DNA from: Blastomyces gilchristii SLH14081
Taxonomy: Eukaryota; Ascomycota; Eurotiomycetes; Onygenales; Ajellomycetaceae
Length of the DNA stretch: 64,000 nucleotides
Direction of reading: 5' to 3'
Assembly (NCBI RefSeq): GCF_000003855.2
Contig: NW_003101682.1
Location: 1,863,148-1,927,147 of the forward strand
Part shown: one piece after another, positions 12,066-23,157 of the stretch
Layout of the letters: each line of letters opens with the position of its first letter
How positions within the stretch are numbered: the first letter of the stretch is position 1
Notes under the pieces: generated by a model
What the model was told of the DNA's origin: nothing
Database searches by the model: none
Seen by the model: only the letters and a program-made list of their open reading frames with translations
Made by a program: the position numbers and the translations under genes

Positions 12066-12959
12066 ATAAGCTTCTGTAAACAGAGTGTATAATAGAGAGA
12101 TTAAAAAAAAGAGTCTCTGTTTCATCTGTTCTAAATCAGAACATCTCTGTACAGACTGTCTGAACAAATTAAAATAGAAATTTAAGAAGTCACAGACAGA
12201 GTTAGTAACAGTCTTCTTAAAAGCTCTGAAGCTGATATCTGAATCTGTTACTTCTCTGATGAAAATGCCTGCTTATGAGAAGAGACTATATCATAATACT
12301 GCTACTCTATAAGTATAAAAAGTATTGATAAACTTAGAATTTCAGATCACTGTAGTGTTTCTAAAGCTCACAGAGTGAATAAGCTGAATAATGAAAACTG
12401 AGAATCTGCTCTTATAATAAATAGAATGTGAGAACTCAGATCTGAGAGCTGAGAGACTTATAAGAGTTATCTTTGAATTACAAGATCTCTTCAGAATCTG
12501 AAGAAGATTTGCAGAAACTATAATTATTATAGATATCACAGATAATATATACTTAAGACTTATATAACTTTAAAGACATAATTCACACATAGCTGTCTAT
12601 AAGTTAGATTTATACTTTCAATCAGTGTTAACAGACTTACTTATGAAGATAGAATCAGTTAATACTGTAAAGTTAATTAGAGAAGACAAGCTCATCTATA
12701 TAATAACTTTGTAAATATCTGAGAACTTTACAGTTATAAAAACTGAGCTTCAGATATCAGAGAAATACTGAGATCTCACAGAGATATTCAGCTCAGTAAA
12801 GACAGCTGAGCTTTCTTCTCACTGTAAGAAGAATCTGATAATAGATTTAATAGAAGAGTAGAAACTCTTCTGAGAACTAATCTATAAACTCTCTTATTAT
12901 GAGACAGAGATCTTGCAGATCTATATAAAGAAGAATTTAAAGAATAACTTTATCTGATC

Positions 12960-13393
12960 TTCACAGGCCTCTGTGAGAGTCTCAGTGATATTTGTAAAGA
13001 AGAAGAATGAAGATCTCAGATTATATATAGATTATTATAATCTGAACTTTAAGATAATAAAGAGTTACTATTCTCTGTCTCTGATTGAGAATGTGATTAA
13101 CTATCTTACAGAAGCTGTTATATTCACACAACTGAATATAATTAATATATATATATAACTGTAAATATAATCTGAGAATAAATGAAAGACTGTCTTTAAA
13201 ACTACACTAAGATTATTTAAATATCTAGTAATATCTTTTGATTTAGTTAATATCTCTGTGATATTTCAGTCTTTCATTAATAAAACACTTCATGTATATC
13301 TGAATGTCTTTATAGTAATATATCTAAATGATGTGATAATATACTTTATAAAGAAGAAAGAACACACTGAGCATGTATAAAGTGTGTTAAAGA
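12960..13393 (+). pseudogene. GypA-2 reverse transcriptase, first part
   Basis: The frame shows ASVRVSVIFVKKKNEDLRLY (about 12970-13030), the RT fingers motif usually written 'PVLFVKKKDGSLRLCVDYR'. It continues with FTQLNIINIYI, then FKYLVISFDL and finally IYLNDVIIYF, where the catalytic YLDD is YLND. At 13389-13393 (AAAGA) the frame is cut by GypA-3 and resumes at 28434. W codons again appear as TGA (IK-TGA-KTVF). Confidence 0.85.
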
Positions 13394-13651
13394 TGTAAGA
13401 ATAAGTGCTCGCAGGCGATTATTCAGGTGTTTGCAGCTTGGCGTGATATGTACTGTTAACTACTAGTAGTACTCATGATAGAAAGATAAAATGTAGAGAT
13501 TAAATATATAATAGCATTCAAGCTGAGTTATGAATAGTATTCATGAACTCCAGTCTATATAGTTGTGTATAGCCAAGAGCCGCTAGCCCTATTAATTACA
13601 TGAGAGATAGAAATAGAGATAAAGAATTCACAAGAAGTGAGATTTCTTACA
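13394..13651 (-). repeat. GypA-3 3' LTR (258 bp)
   Basis: The outer left edge keeps CTCGCAGGCGATT and TTGGCGTG. The inner right edge reads CACAAGAAGTGAGATTTC with no CpG. The identical LTR end at 28433 reads CCGCGAGGAGCGGG. Confidence 0.92.
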
Positions 13652-15364
13652 TACTCTTCCCTCTCTAAGGCTTTGTCTGCAAAGCCTTTCACTGAGTGAC
13701 TTTATAGAATCAGCTCAGCACTGCAGTGATACTCACTAAAAACTCTTCATATCTATAAAAAATCTTAGTGAGGAAAAATCTCTTATTACTATAAAGAGAA
13801 AAGAGTCTGTCACTCAGTTTCTTATTCTATGAGATTCTTTGTGATCTACAGATTCTTCTCTGACTATTACACAGATTCATCTCACATCTTTTATACAGAA
13901 GAGTTTCAGTTAACTCTCAATCATTTTCATGAGATTCTTGTATAATTATTATATAGATTCATCTCACAGATGAATCACTCTCTGTGAGATCACTTTTATT
14001 AAAGAGAAGTATTTATAAGTTAATCTTTCACTTATTCTTATAAATCATTGTTCTTTAATACTGTAGAATTATGAGGAATTTTTTATTCTTTCATCAACTC
14101 TGTAGAATTGTAGAATTAAGATATTTACAGTCTGCAATCACTCTTTATAGTCATATAGAAAGATTCAGGCCTGTGATTTATAATCACTCTTATTTACTAG
14201 AGTGATCTGACTATTTCACAGAATCACTCATAGTATAAGTAAATCTCTCTAGAGTAGTATAAATATCTCAGATCTGTCTGTAGAATCTCATCTTCTTTTT
14301 TCTTTTTCTGTAATAGCTCTTATTCTTATAAACTATGAGTATCTCTATTTATCTGCAAAGTGTTTTCACTCAGATAATAGAGAGAGAGTGTTTCTGACAA
14401 TATCTGTGTATTAATTCAAGAACTTCTCAAGAATAAAAATTTTTTTCAATTTCAATATCTTTGTAAATAATGTCTGACTGCTGCTGAGCTTCTTATGAAT
14501 ATTCTTATAACTTCTCTAATTACTTTTTACTGGCTGGTGAAGCAGAGATACTACTGCTTACAATCATATCTTCATTTCTCTCAGTCTCATCACTGTACCT
14601 GATCTTCCGGCCAGCAGCTAACTTCATATCTTCTTCAGATCAGTCTCTGACTTCAAGCAGCACAGTCTCTCTCTTTACTGTAAGTCTTCTCATAAGTAAT
14701 TTCTTACAGACTCTAGCTGATAGTTTTTATGAAGCTCTCAGTGTTGTCAGTGTCTTCTACAGCTCTGCAGGTCTACAATCACTTTCTTCCTACTCACACA
14801 ATCTCTGACCAGGTATATGCAAATATGTCTAGGTTTCTTATCAATGATTCTCACATCACAGCATATTTCTGCAATCTCATTGTCAATGAGAGATGAGTCT
14901 CTGAGTATCTGGAAAATCCAGATAATCAAGATAATGTGAATGCTATAAATTCATAACAGAAGTTAATCTGAACAGATGAGCTCTCTCTTCATATCTTAAT
15001 TGTTTTCAGACTGAATACTTCAGCATAACTGAAAGAATGAACACAGCTTTATAAGAGATATCTGATTATATATACAGACAGTCAGTTCTCAAGACTCTGC
15101 TACAACTGTATATACTCTGATATCTGACTTCTCTGAAGTCTGTGCATTTCTGACAGTCTTTGCATTAAATGCAACAATTGTCTGTATCACAGATATAATA
15201 CTCTCTACTTCTTTAAAGAGAGAAATTGATAGTTGTGAAGAAATTAAGTGTTGTGAGTGATGAGAATGTGAATTTAAGTTTTCTTTATTTTTTCTTTATT
15301 AGTCTTCAAATTATATTCATAATTCTGTTTTTGTTTTCTTATTTTATAACTTTAATGAGAGTAT
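13652..15364 (-). pseudogene. GypA-3 post-pol region with decayed extra ORF
   Basis: This part of family A lies between pol and the 3' LTR. An open stretch at 14929-14747 (minus) reads NEIAEICCDVRIIDKKP, then RHICIYLVRDCVSRKK and DLQSCRRH. It continues past stops as ESVRNYL and VRDWSEEDMKL toward 14550. The same text recurs in GypA-2 (47861-48210), GypA-4 and GypA-5, so a protein-coding segment is plausible, but I do not recognise the family. The rest (14500-13652) is non-coding, with a purine tract (AGAGAGGGAAGAGTA, minus strand) next to the LTR. Extra ORFs after pol are uncommon in fungal Gypsy elements. Confidence 0.6.
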
Positions 15365-15369
15365 GATTT

Positions 15370-15902
15370 TGTCACGCTCCCGGCCGCGCCAAGGCCCTGT
15401 TGCGGTTCCACACGGCTCATCACTTCCATGCAGATGATTTCATCCTGTCTGAACCGGTTTTCAACCACTCTATGACATCATTCAGATATATCATAGAAAG
15501 ATCTGATTGATGAATATGAGAACCCCGCTTCTATACAAGATCAGCAGATTACTCTTCCTTAACAATGAGATGCTGCTGAGGTATTGCTTCAGCTATTCTT
15601 GCTTATAAAATGAGAGAAGAGTATCCACTCATTGTCTATATAGAATAGCTAGATGCTGACTTCTCATCAAAGAAGTCAGTGATTTGTTTTTCTTCTACTG
15701 AAATATATACAAGAGTTACTGCATGTCTCATACAATCTTCTTAGTATACTAAGTATCATATCTGTGATATTCTCGCAATAACTCTGTAGCCTATAAGCTC
15801 ACTATTTAAGCAAGATAGTCAAGCTCACTTATACAGCTTCTTAAACAACTACTTCTATATAATACTGCTGACTAGTCACTGCTTCAGTTTCATCACATTA
15901 CA
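15370..15902 (+). repeat. GypB 5' LTR (533 bp)
   Basis: It begins TGTCACGCTCCCGGCCGCG and ends TCACATTACA. The first ~150 bp keep many CpG and CpC sites. The last 45 bp have none (TACTGCTGACTAGTCACTGC), although the same stretch in the 3' LTR keeps four CpG. Confidence 0.95.
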
Positions 15903-15959
15903 ATTCAAATCACTCAACCTGATTACATGTTTGAATCAGTCAAGCTCTAATAGACTGAT

Positions 15960-16716
15960 ATGGCCTTATACACCTGCACTGGGACCAATCTGACCCCACT
16001 CTCTGGGAGAAACACTACATCATCTTCTAGAGTGTGTACATCTCTATCTCAGCAGGAATCTGAGATTCCTGAATCTGCTGCACATTTTGGCATAAGCTTT
16101 TCAACCACCCTGCCACCGCCACAGCCCCTACACACCTACATCTATCATGGAGATAGAGAGATTAAGATCAGAGATTCACTGAGATATAAGAAAAACATCT
16201 TATCTGAATTTCACAGCTTTACTTATACTCTTGAACAGAAATTCCACCTTAATCTGAGCCAGTATAATACTCACAAAGTACAAGTAATATACATTGTCAA
16301 CCTTCTTGAAGGCATCTCTGTGACTACTTGAGTCATCAAGAAGAGAAAGCTTGAGTATATCAATACTGTCATGACTTGAGAAGAATTCAAGAACTTTCTA
16401 CTGAATCAAATCAAAGATCACTGCAATCACAGCTTCACAGCAGCACAGTGATTCAACTTATTACATTAACAAGATGATGAGAATCCTTCTGATTTCAATG
16501 CAAGATTTGAAGAATATTGAGAGGAATTGACTGATGATTTGAATCAATTAAAAACACAGCTTTATCTCATGAAGCTGACTCACAAGATGCAGATAATAAT
16601 ATCACAATATCAGAGTTCATCAATTAATCACACTAAGCTTGTTAACCTGGCTTCTCAGATTTATTTGAATAATCAATTCTCTGAGAAAAAGATCAATAAG
16701 ATCTCTTCTAAGTAAT
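15960..16716 (+). pseudogene. GypB gag, N-terminal and central part
   Basis: The ATG at 15960 lies 57 bp past the LTR and opens a 123-codon stretch ending at a TGA where Trp fits (T-TGA-VIKK). It begins MALYTCTGTNLTPLSG and is Ser/Thr/Pro-rich to about residue 60. It then has the gag-like FHSFTYTLEQKFHLN and QVIYIVNLLEG. After that TGA the same frame continues with MT-TGA-EEFKNFLLNQIKD, DFNARFEEY-TGA-EEL and LTHKMQIIISQY to a TAA at 16716. This is the standard retrotransposon gag domain. Stops are almost all TGA at expected Trp or Arg codons. The first clear loss-of-function event is the first TGA. Confidence 0.87.
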
Positions 16717-17640
16717 TAATAACAGAATCTAAACAGCACTGTGACAGCTTCAGTGCAGAGAAAGTAAAGAAGAATTCCAAGTATTCTGATTCTTCACTCA
16801 CTGTGAAGAAATATTAAAAAAGATTTGATAAAGATCTCTATTTCAACTACAGAGCTGATGATCACTATGTCAGTGATTGTAAGAAGCTGAAGAAGGGAAG
16901 AAACTGAGAAGACATCTTCTCAAAGTTAACTTCTCTTCTGACAAATGTATCTGCAGAAGATAAAGAAGAGAAAGAAAAGAATTGACAATTCTCATATCTC
17001 TGAGTTCATGTTACAATCACAATGTATACCTTAAATAAGAAGATATCAGTGAGATGCCTACTCAACTCTGAGATGAATATTAACTTCATATTCTATTTCT
17101 TTTCTTTGATGAAGGGTTGAAAGAAGATAGATCTGTCAGATTATATAAAATTTACTGATGGAATAAAATGTCATCATTTTAGCATAATTCAAGTGAGATG
17201 TGTAATCACAGACTCAGAAGAAATCTTTAAGAAGAGCAGTCTGCTTCTTCACACAGTCAACATTATAGATGAGAATGTCATTCTAGGTCTTTCATAATTG
17301 AGAGAAAACAATCCTCTCATTGACTGAGTCACTCAGATGTAGCAGTACTGTCTCACTAATAAAGAGACAGTGATAGAGAAATCTGAAGAGTTTCATCAGA
17401 AGAATCTTGAGAAAAAGATTGAGTCAATATACTGTGTAACAGGTGATTGAAACTTGAGAATAGATGAAGAAGTCATCACTCTCACTGCAAGATTAGCAGC
17501 AGTATCTGTCATTGAGAGCAGATATACACAATGTCTCTTTACAGATTTTAAGAATGTCTTTTCAGAAAGAGAAGCAGTAAAGTTTCCTGATATCAAGATA
17601 TGATATAAGATTCATCTTGAAGACAGTGTAACAGTGCTGT
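16717..17640 (+). pseudogene. GypB nucleocapsid and protease remnant
   Basis: Around 16842-16890 the frame reads LYFNYRADDHYVSDC, a zinc knuckle whose first two Cys became Tyr (expected C-X2-C-X4-H-X4-C). Near 17055-17095 CLLNSEMNINFI is the retropepsin box, with the catalytic DSG changed to NSE. At about 17280 ILGLS-stop-LRENNPLID matches the 'ILGLPWLRKHNPVIDW' motif downstream of protease in chromoviruses. There the first Trp is TAA and the second TGA. All changes are G-to-A or C-to-T. The minus-strand ORF at 17396-17596 is a shadow. Confidence 0.85.
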
Positions 17641-19040
17641 ATGAGCCTCTTTATAACTTGTCTGTAAAGGAATTGAATGTTCTGTGCAAATATCTTAAAG
17701 AAGTATAATCAAAGAACTGAATACATTCATCAAAGAGTCTGACAGAGGCGCCTATACTCTTTGTACTCAAGAAGAATGATAGACTACATCTATGTGTAGA
17801 CTACAGAGGTCTCAATAAGATGACAGTTAAGAATTACTATTCATTACTGTTAATTGATGAGATAATCAATCAATTATCTGAAGCAAAGATGTTCTCAAAG
17901 ATTGATATACAGAATGTCTATTATAGAATCAGAGTTAATAAAGACAATGTTTGAAAAACAGCTTTTCATATCAAGTACAGCAATTTTGAATATCTTGTTT
18001 TATCTTTTGATCTTTGTAACACTTCAGCCATCTTCCAGACCTATATAAATGAGACACTGCAGGGCCTTGTTGACATCTTCTGCATAGTATACCTGAATGA
18101 CATTTTAATCTTCTCAAAATCAGAGAAAGAACATGATACTCATGTTTGAGAAGTGTTGAGTTGCTTGAGACAGCATTAACTCTATATAAACACTGAAAAA
18201 TACTTATTCTACATGCAGGAGATTGATTTCTTAGATTATATTATTGAGATAAATGATATTTCAATGAATAGAAGCTGAGTCTTCATCATTGAGAACTGAC
18301 TAACACTGTGAACATACTGTGAGATGTAGATATTTCTAGAATTTGTGAATTTCTACAGATGATTCATCTATATATATTCATGAATTACTGCTCCTCTTAC
18401 AGATCTGTTAAAGAGAAGTGTGAAAGACAGAAAAACAGAATTATTTACTCTCACTCAAGATACTGTGTAGGTGTTTGTAGAATTAAAACAAGCTTTCACA
18501 GATATCATAATACTGAATCACTTTAACTCTGACTTACTCAGTCAGTGTGAGACTGATATATCTGAGAATGAGATCTGTGAAATCTTTTCACAGTTGACAC
18601 TGAAGATCTTGCAATATTAAAAGAATCAGAGAATAATCACTTCTGAGAAAATAGATAATGAATTATCTATAAAAGAAGACTTTTTCATGAAGTTTATAAG
18701 ACACTGTGAATAAAGATCAGTGATCTTCTTCTTCAAGAAGTTATTACTCATGCAGAGAAGGTATGATACTCATGATCAGAAAATGTTAGTAATTGTCAAA
18801 TTCTTTAAGATCTGACAACATTATCTTCAGAGTAGTAAGTACTCAGTGCAGGTTCTCACTGATCATGCAAATCTGCATTACTTCTTGACAACAAAGAGCT
18901 TGACAGAATGTCAAGTCAGATAGGCAGAGCTGCTTTTGAAGTATGATTTCTATATCTAATACTGTTCAGGTCGGCTTAATCTCACTAATGCATTATCTAG
19001 ACAGCCTGATTATAATATTGTTGATGCAGAGAAGAATTCT
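17641..19040 (+). pseudogene. GypB reverse transcriptase and RNase H remnant
   Basis: RT fingers: APILFVLKKNDRLHLCVDYR at about 17750. Palm: FSKIDIQNVYYRIRV, then TGA and KTAFHIKYSNFEYLV (17960-18000). Here Trp is TGA and the Gly residues are Ser or Asp. The catalytic box at about 18090 is YLNDILIFS with Asp to Asn. RNase H follows (ILNHFNSDL near 18510; RYDTHDQKMLVIVKFFK near 18760). It ends with VLTDHANLHYFLTTKSL (about 18850-18900) and LTNALSRQPDYN (about 19010). The order and spacing are those of an intact chromovirus pol. It is inactivated by stops and the lost Asp. Confidence 0.92.
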
Positions 19041-20880
19041 ATAAAAGAATCTCTGTCATCACTGCAGAAGAAGCTGGCTGCAGAGAGTTAAGATTCTCTG
19101 AAGCTCAGAAACAGTGTCAGAGAGGCAGCTGTGCAATTCAGTATAAAAGATGAAAGAAAACCCAGGTCTCTGCAGAGAACTGACACTGAAGATCATGAGC
19201 TTCTCATATCATATCTTACAATTATTGAATTGACAAAGAATGAAACAGTCTACAATCTTTCAATCTAACTACTTTTGAAATTCATTGATGAGTTATAGAA
19301 GAAGAATATCTCTACTGCAGCTTGAATTCAGAAGTTGAAGAAGAAAGAGTTCAGTTTAAACTTGAAAGAGACAGGCTCTGAGCAGGGCAGTGCTGCTAAG
19401 AAATCAAGTCACTGATAACTAGAAGAATATAAACTTCTACTACTAAATGATTCAGTCTTCATCTCTTGTAGTAGAGCAATGTGTCAGAAGTTATTAAGAA
19501 TTCATCATAATAATTCTCATGTGAGACACTTCAGGTTAGAGAAGACTGAGAAGCTTCTAAAATATAAATACACTTAAGACAAGCTCTGAACAGATGTTAA
19601 AAAGTATATTAAGACTTATAATATCTATTAAAGAATAAAGATTCTACAGCATAAGTAATACAGTAAGTTAATATCACTGCCTGTTTCAAAGAGCTCATGA
19701 CAGAATCTATTGATGAATTTCATAGTTGATCTGTCAAAGTTGATAAGAGTCAAAGAATATAACTCAATTTTAATCATTGTTGATCACTTTATAAAGATGA
19801 TCAGATATATTTCTACTTATAAAAAGATTAAAGCCTCTGAATTAACTGACCTGTTTTTAGATATCATCATTTATAATCACAGTGCTCTGAAATTGTTAAT
19901 AACAGATTAAGAATCCCTCTTCATCAGCAAATACTGATCAGCTTTTTACTATCATCTTATAATAAGATATCTTCTCAGTATCACATTTCATTCACAGATC
20001 AATGATCAGACTGAACATCAGAATCAGACACTAGAACAGCATCTTTAAGTATTCTATTCATATTATCAGAATAATTGACTTAAACATCTTCTGATCACTG
20101 AATTCATATATAATAATGTAAAGAATGCAATCTTAAAGATATCTTCTTTCTATACTTATTATGAATATAATTCTTCATTACTCAGTGACATCATGAACAA
20201 CATTTCAAAGAGAGAAATAGACAGTCAGAATATTAGATAGATACAGAGAATGAAGTATCTCTCAGTACTAAAAGTAAAAGTGAGATTGAAACTTTTGAAT
20301 AAAATTTATAAGAAGACAGTGAAAAGCATCTGCTGCACTCAGAAGTAGTAGATAGAATACTATAATTAAAAACATCTTTCAATGAAGTTCTTAATAGAGA
20401 ATTAAGTACTACTTTCAGCAAAGAATATCAAGACAATGAGATTATATAAGAAGCTCAGTGAGTGATAGCTAGAATCTTTCTCAGTAATAAGAGTGATGAG
20501 TAAGCAGATATATGAGTTGAAATTACTCACAGAATTGAAATCAATTTATTCTGTTTTTCACATTTTCTATTTGAAACTCTATAAGTAATGTCTCAGAGTG
20601 AAGCTGTCTCAGCTGAATAATATTAAGATTAAAAGTGATACTGAATATCTTATGAAGAAAATATTGAATAAGTGAATATATTACAGTAAGCTTCAATATC
20701 TTATTAAATAAGAAGATTATTTATTATCAGAGAATTTATGAAAATCACTTAAGCATTTGAAAAATACTGAGAAAGAGATTGTAAGCTATAAGACAGCTAG
20801 TAGAGATTACTCTGTTACATATCAGAGATATTAAGTAAGAAATACTGCTTGAGACTTCTTATTTTTCTTAAAGAATTTTT
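19041..20880 (+). pseudogene. GypB integrase with C-terminal chromodomain, remnant
   Basis: The zinc-binding domain begins near 19490 (RIHHNNSHVRHFRLEKTEKLL). The catalytic core follows, with an open stretch at 19710-19910 (FIVDLSKLIRVKEYNSIL, VDHFIKMIRY). Then INDQTEHQNQTLEQHL lies near 19990. The chromodomain is at about 20640-20830: EYLMKKILNK-stop-IYYSK, LQYLIK-stop-EDYLLSEN, then LKHLKN. Here Trp of the aromatic cage region and of 'KWEGY' is a stop. Chromodomains direct insertion toward heterochromatin in related elements. That role here is inference. Confidence 0.88.
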
Positions 20881-21492
20881 TAGAGATGATCTTGCAGTGA
20901 TGAGTTAATGTCTTATAAACTTTATAGCACTCTTCTTCTATTTTCTTTCAAAGAGTTTTTTAGAAGTTTAATAAGACTACACAAGTGTAAAATTCCTGAA
21001 GTAATTAGAGAAAAGAAATATTTGAAATTAATAAAAAAGATTAATATTATTAATCTGCAGACTGCTGCTATTCTAGTGAGATCACAGCTCACTGAAAAAG
21101 TAAAAAGAAGAAATCTCAGAGTCTACTCATTAATAATTACATTCTCATCAAACTTATTCTTCATCATTGAAGTCTCTAATATCAGTATCTTTGTCTGCTG
21201 AGAAGTTAGTACTGCAGCACTGTAGAAGAGTATGAGAAATATATAAAATATTAACTTATCAACTTATAAAATATCTTGATTATCTGTTTCAACTGAAGCA
21301 AGATTCTCTTCAATCAGTGATTGATCTTTATAGTACTTTTAATAATGATATCAGCTGATCTCTTTTTAAGATCAGTCATTCTGAGGTGTTTTTTCATCTC
21401 AGAGATTCACACTTTCATCTTCTTTTACAGATGAGTAAGAGAAATCTTCTCAGTCTTAATGAAATTCATTAATACTTAAAGCTCTGAGATTC

Positions 21493-22164
21493 TCACTCTG
21501 TACTGCTTAAGCACCTGAGCTTCTTGTTAGAGTCAATACAATGTCTTCTTGTAGAGTAGATAATACTTACAGAGAGACAGAAGTCATTGTTGCAGATGCA
21601 ATGAAAATAACAGAAGTGAGAGAAGAAGCAGATGTACAGAATTCCTCTCTTCTTCAGCTGCTTAACACAGCACAGACAAGTAGCAGTGCTAGTCAGAGAC
21701 TGTACTGAAGCCTTCTCACAGAGAGAAGATGAAGAAACTGCAGAACTCTGCAGACTCAACTCAGCAGCATTCTGAGCAGGGCTTGAGTGTGCTGTGAAAG
21801 AGGAACTACAGATTGAGCTTCTTGAAGTCACTGTCTCTGAAATCAAGCTCTCTCTGAGTTTCTCTCTGAATGATCACACAGGATCATACATCACTGTATT
21901 GACTGAGAGGAGAGGCAGCATCATAACAGTGATGAGAGGGGCAGAGAACAGACTGAACATGAATGAACTGATCAGTAGAAGGGACAACACTTCACTGTAA
22001 GACACAGTGACTACTGCTGTGACTGCAAAAGAAGCAGAAGAAGAAGGAGATGTGACAATGAGAGCAGTGCTCCTGCAGCTCATTGACACTGCTGTCTTCA
22101 CCTTCAATCTGGCTTTCTTGACAGTCACAGAGGCCGCCACCGCACCACAAAGACATTTACTCAC
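21493..22164 (-). CDS. Antisense accessory ORF of GypB, cysteine-rich, one TGA
   Basis: On the minus strand one frame stays open for 224 codons from ATG 22164, broken only by a TGA at 21876-21874. This is striking in a region where other frames stop every few dozen codons. The product is Ser/Thr/Ala/Val-rich. After the TGA it contains TATCLCCVKQLKKRG followed by further Cys (ICFFSHFCYFHCIC), a spacing that might bind zinc. It lies between pol and the 3' LTR, opposite to pol. I do not recognise the family with confidence. The low stop count could also come from the Ser/Glu-rich composition, since the plus strand is partly open too (21794-22207). Function unknown. Confidence 0.4.
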
Positions 22165-22207
22165 TAGAAAACATCAGAATAAGTTCTCTACTGTTCTTCA
22201 AGAATGA

Positions 22208-22619
22208 TACTCTCATGCACTCACTATTATAGATGAGGGAGGAGGAAGAAAAATGTGTTACAGAGAGAGAAAATCTTTTTGAAAAAAATCCTACTACTAC
22301 TGTTAGCTTTGTCTCTAAAATACATCACTTTTGCAGAGAATTTCATATATAGAATGAAATATATTGAAAGATCTGTAAGTCACTTATTAACTATATTTTT
22401 CATATTTCAAATTGATATATAAGAAACTCACTTATCACACATTTGATTTGAATGAAGATGAGAAAAGAAAGATCTACACAGTCAGTAGAACAACTCATCT
22501 ATTTCTTTATACAGTATACACACTGTTAATCAGTTGATAACTATTGTTATACAACAAAGATAATTTCTAATCTGATAATCTTGAGAGCATCAGAACTATG
22601 CTCTTAAAGAAGAGAGTAT
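22208..22619 (+). other. GypB 3' untranslated stretch with purine tract
   Basis: Non-coding sequence between the antisense ORF and the 3' LTR. The final bases AAAGAAGAGAGTAT (about 22606-22619) abut the LTR and are the likely polypurine primer for plus-strand synthesis. Nothing else was recognised. Confidence 0.55.
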
Positions 22620-23152
22620 TATCACACTCTCAGTCATGTTAAGGTCTCATTACAGTTTCACACAGCTCATCACTTTCATGTGAATAATTTTATCTCATTT
22701 GAACTAGTTTTCAATCACTCTATGACATTATTTGAATATATCATAGAAAGATCTGATTGATGAATATGAGAACTCTGCTTCTATATAAGATCAGCAGATT
22801 ACTCTTTCTTGACAATGAGATACTGCTAAGATATTGCTTCAGCTATTCTCACTTATAAAATGAGAGAAGAGTATCTGCTCATTATCTATATAGAATAACT
22901 AGATACTGACTTTTTATTAAAAAAGTCAGTGATTCATTTTCCTTGTACTGAAATATATATAAGAGTTACTGTGTGTCTCATACAATCTTCTTAGTATACT
23001 AAGTATTATATCTGTGATATTCTTGCAATAACTCTGTAGTCTATGAGCTTGCTATTCAAGCAAGATAGTTAAGCTCACTTATATAACTTCTCAAATAACT
23101 ACTTCTACATGACGCCGCTGACTAGCCACCGCTTCAGTTCCGTCACATTACA
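22620..23152 (+). repeat. GypB 3' LTR (533 bp)
   Basis: It begins TATCACACTCTCAGTC, the mutated counterpart of TGTCACGCTCCCGGCC in the 5' LTR. It ends with a preserved outer 44 bp (GACGCCGCTGAC, CACCGCTT, TTCCGTCACATTACA). Its first half has lost essentially all CpG and CpC. Confidence 0.95.
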
Positions 23153-23157
23153 GATTT

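Larger units (their letters stand above)
10191..12600 (+). pseudogene. GypA-2 gag remnant with intact zinc knuckle
   Basis: An ATG at 10191 (MTERTRNLYTSISV) lies 33 bases after the LTR. The same start is ATG in GypA-4 (44525) and mutated to ATA in GypA-3 (28143). The frame is cut by stops and by two insertions, MITE-1 and SINE-1. Near the end, 12118-12159 encodes CFICSKSEHLCTDC, a complete C-X2-C-X4-H-X4-C nucleocapsid zinc knuckle. The protease should follow at about 12300-12700, but no active-site box was recognised. The minus-strand ORF at 12342-12539 has open counterparts in GypA-3, -4 and -5 (26696, 34958, 41145). It is antisense to the element and is treated as a shadow. Confidence 0.8.
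15370..23152 (+). mobile_element. GypB, complete Ty3/Gypsy chromovirus (7783 bp)
   Basis: It has two 533-bp LTRs and the perfect 5-bp duplication GATTT (15365-15369 and 23153-23157). It is inserted in the post-pol region of GypA-3. Order: LTR, gag (15960), protease, RT, RNase H, integrase, chromodomain (about 20640-20830), a 1.7-kb tail with an antisense ORF, purine tract, LTR. It is the only copy of this family in the window. Decay implies that other copies exist elsewhere if the process needs duplicates. Confidence 0.95.

Noticed and set aside
12342..12539. 65-aa ORF conserved in four GypA copies (also 26696, 34958, 41145)
   Set aside because: It is antisense to gag-pol in every copy. Conservation reflects the repeat, and low TAA/TAG formation in this context leaves the frame open.
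16527..16715. Separate small genes at the open stretches of GypB
   Set aside because: They share one gag frame separated by TGA codons at expected Trp/Arg sites, so they are pieces of one dead gene.
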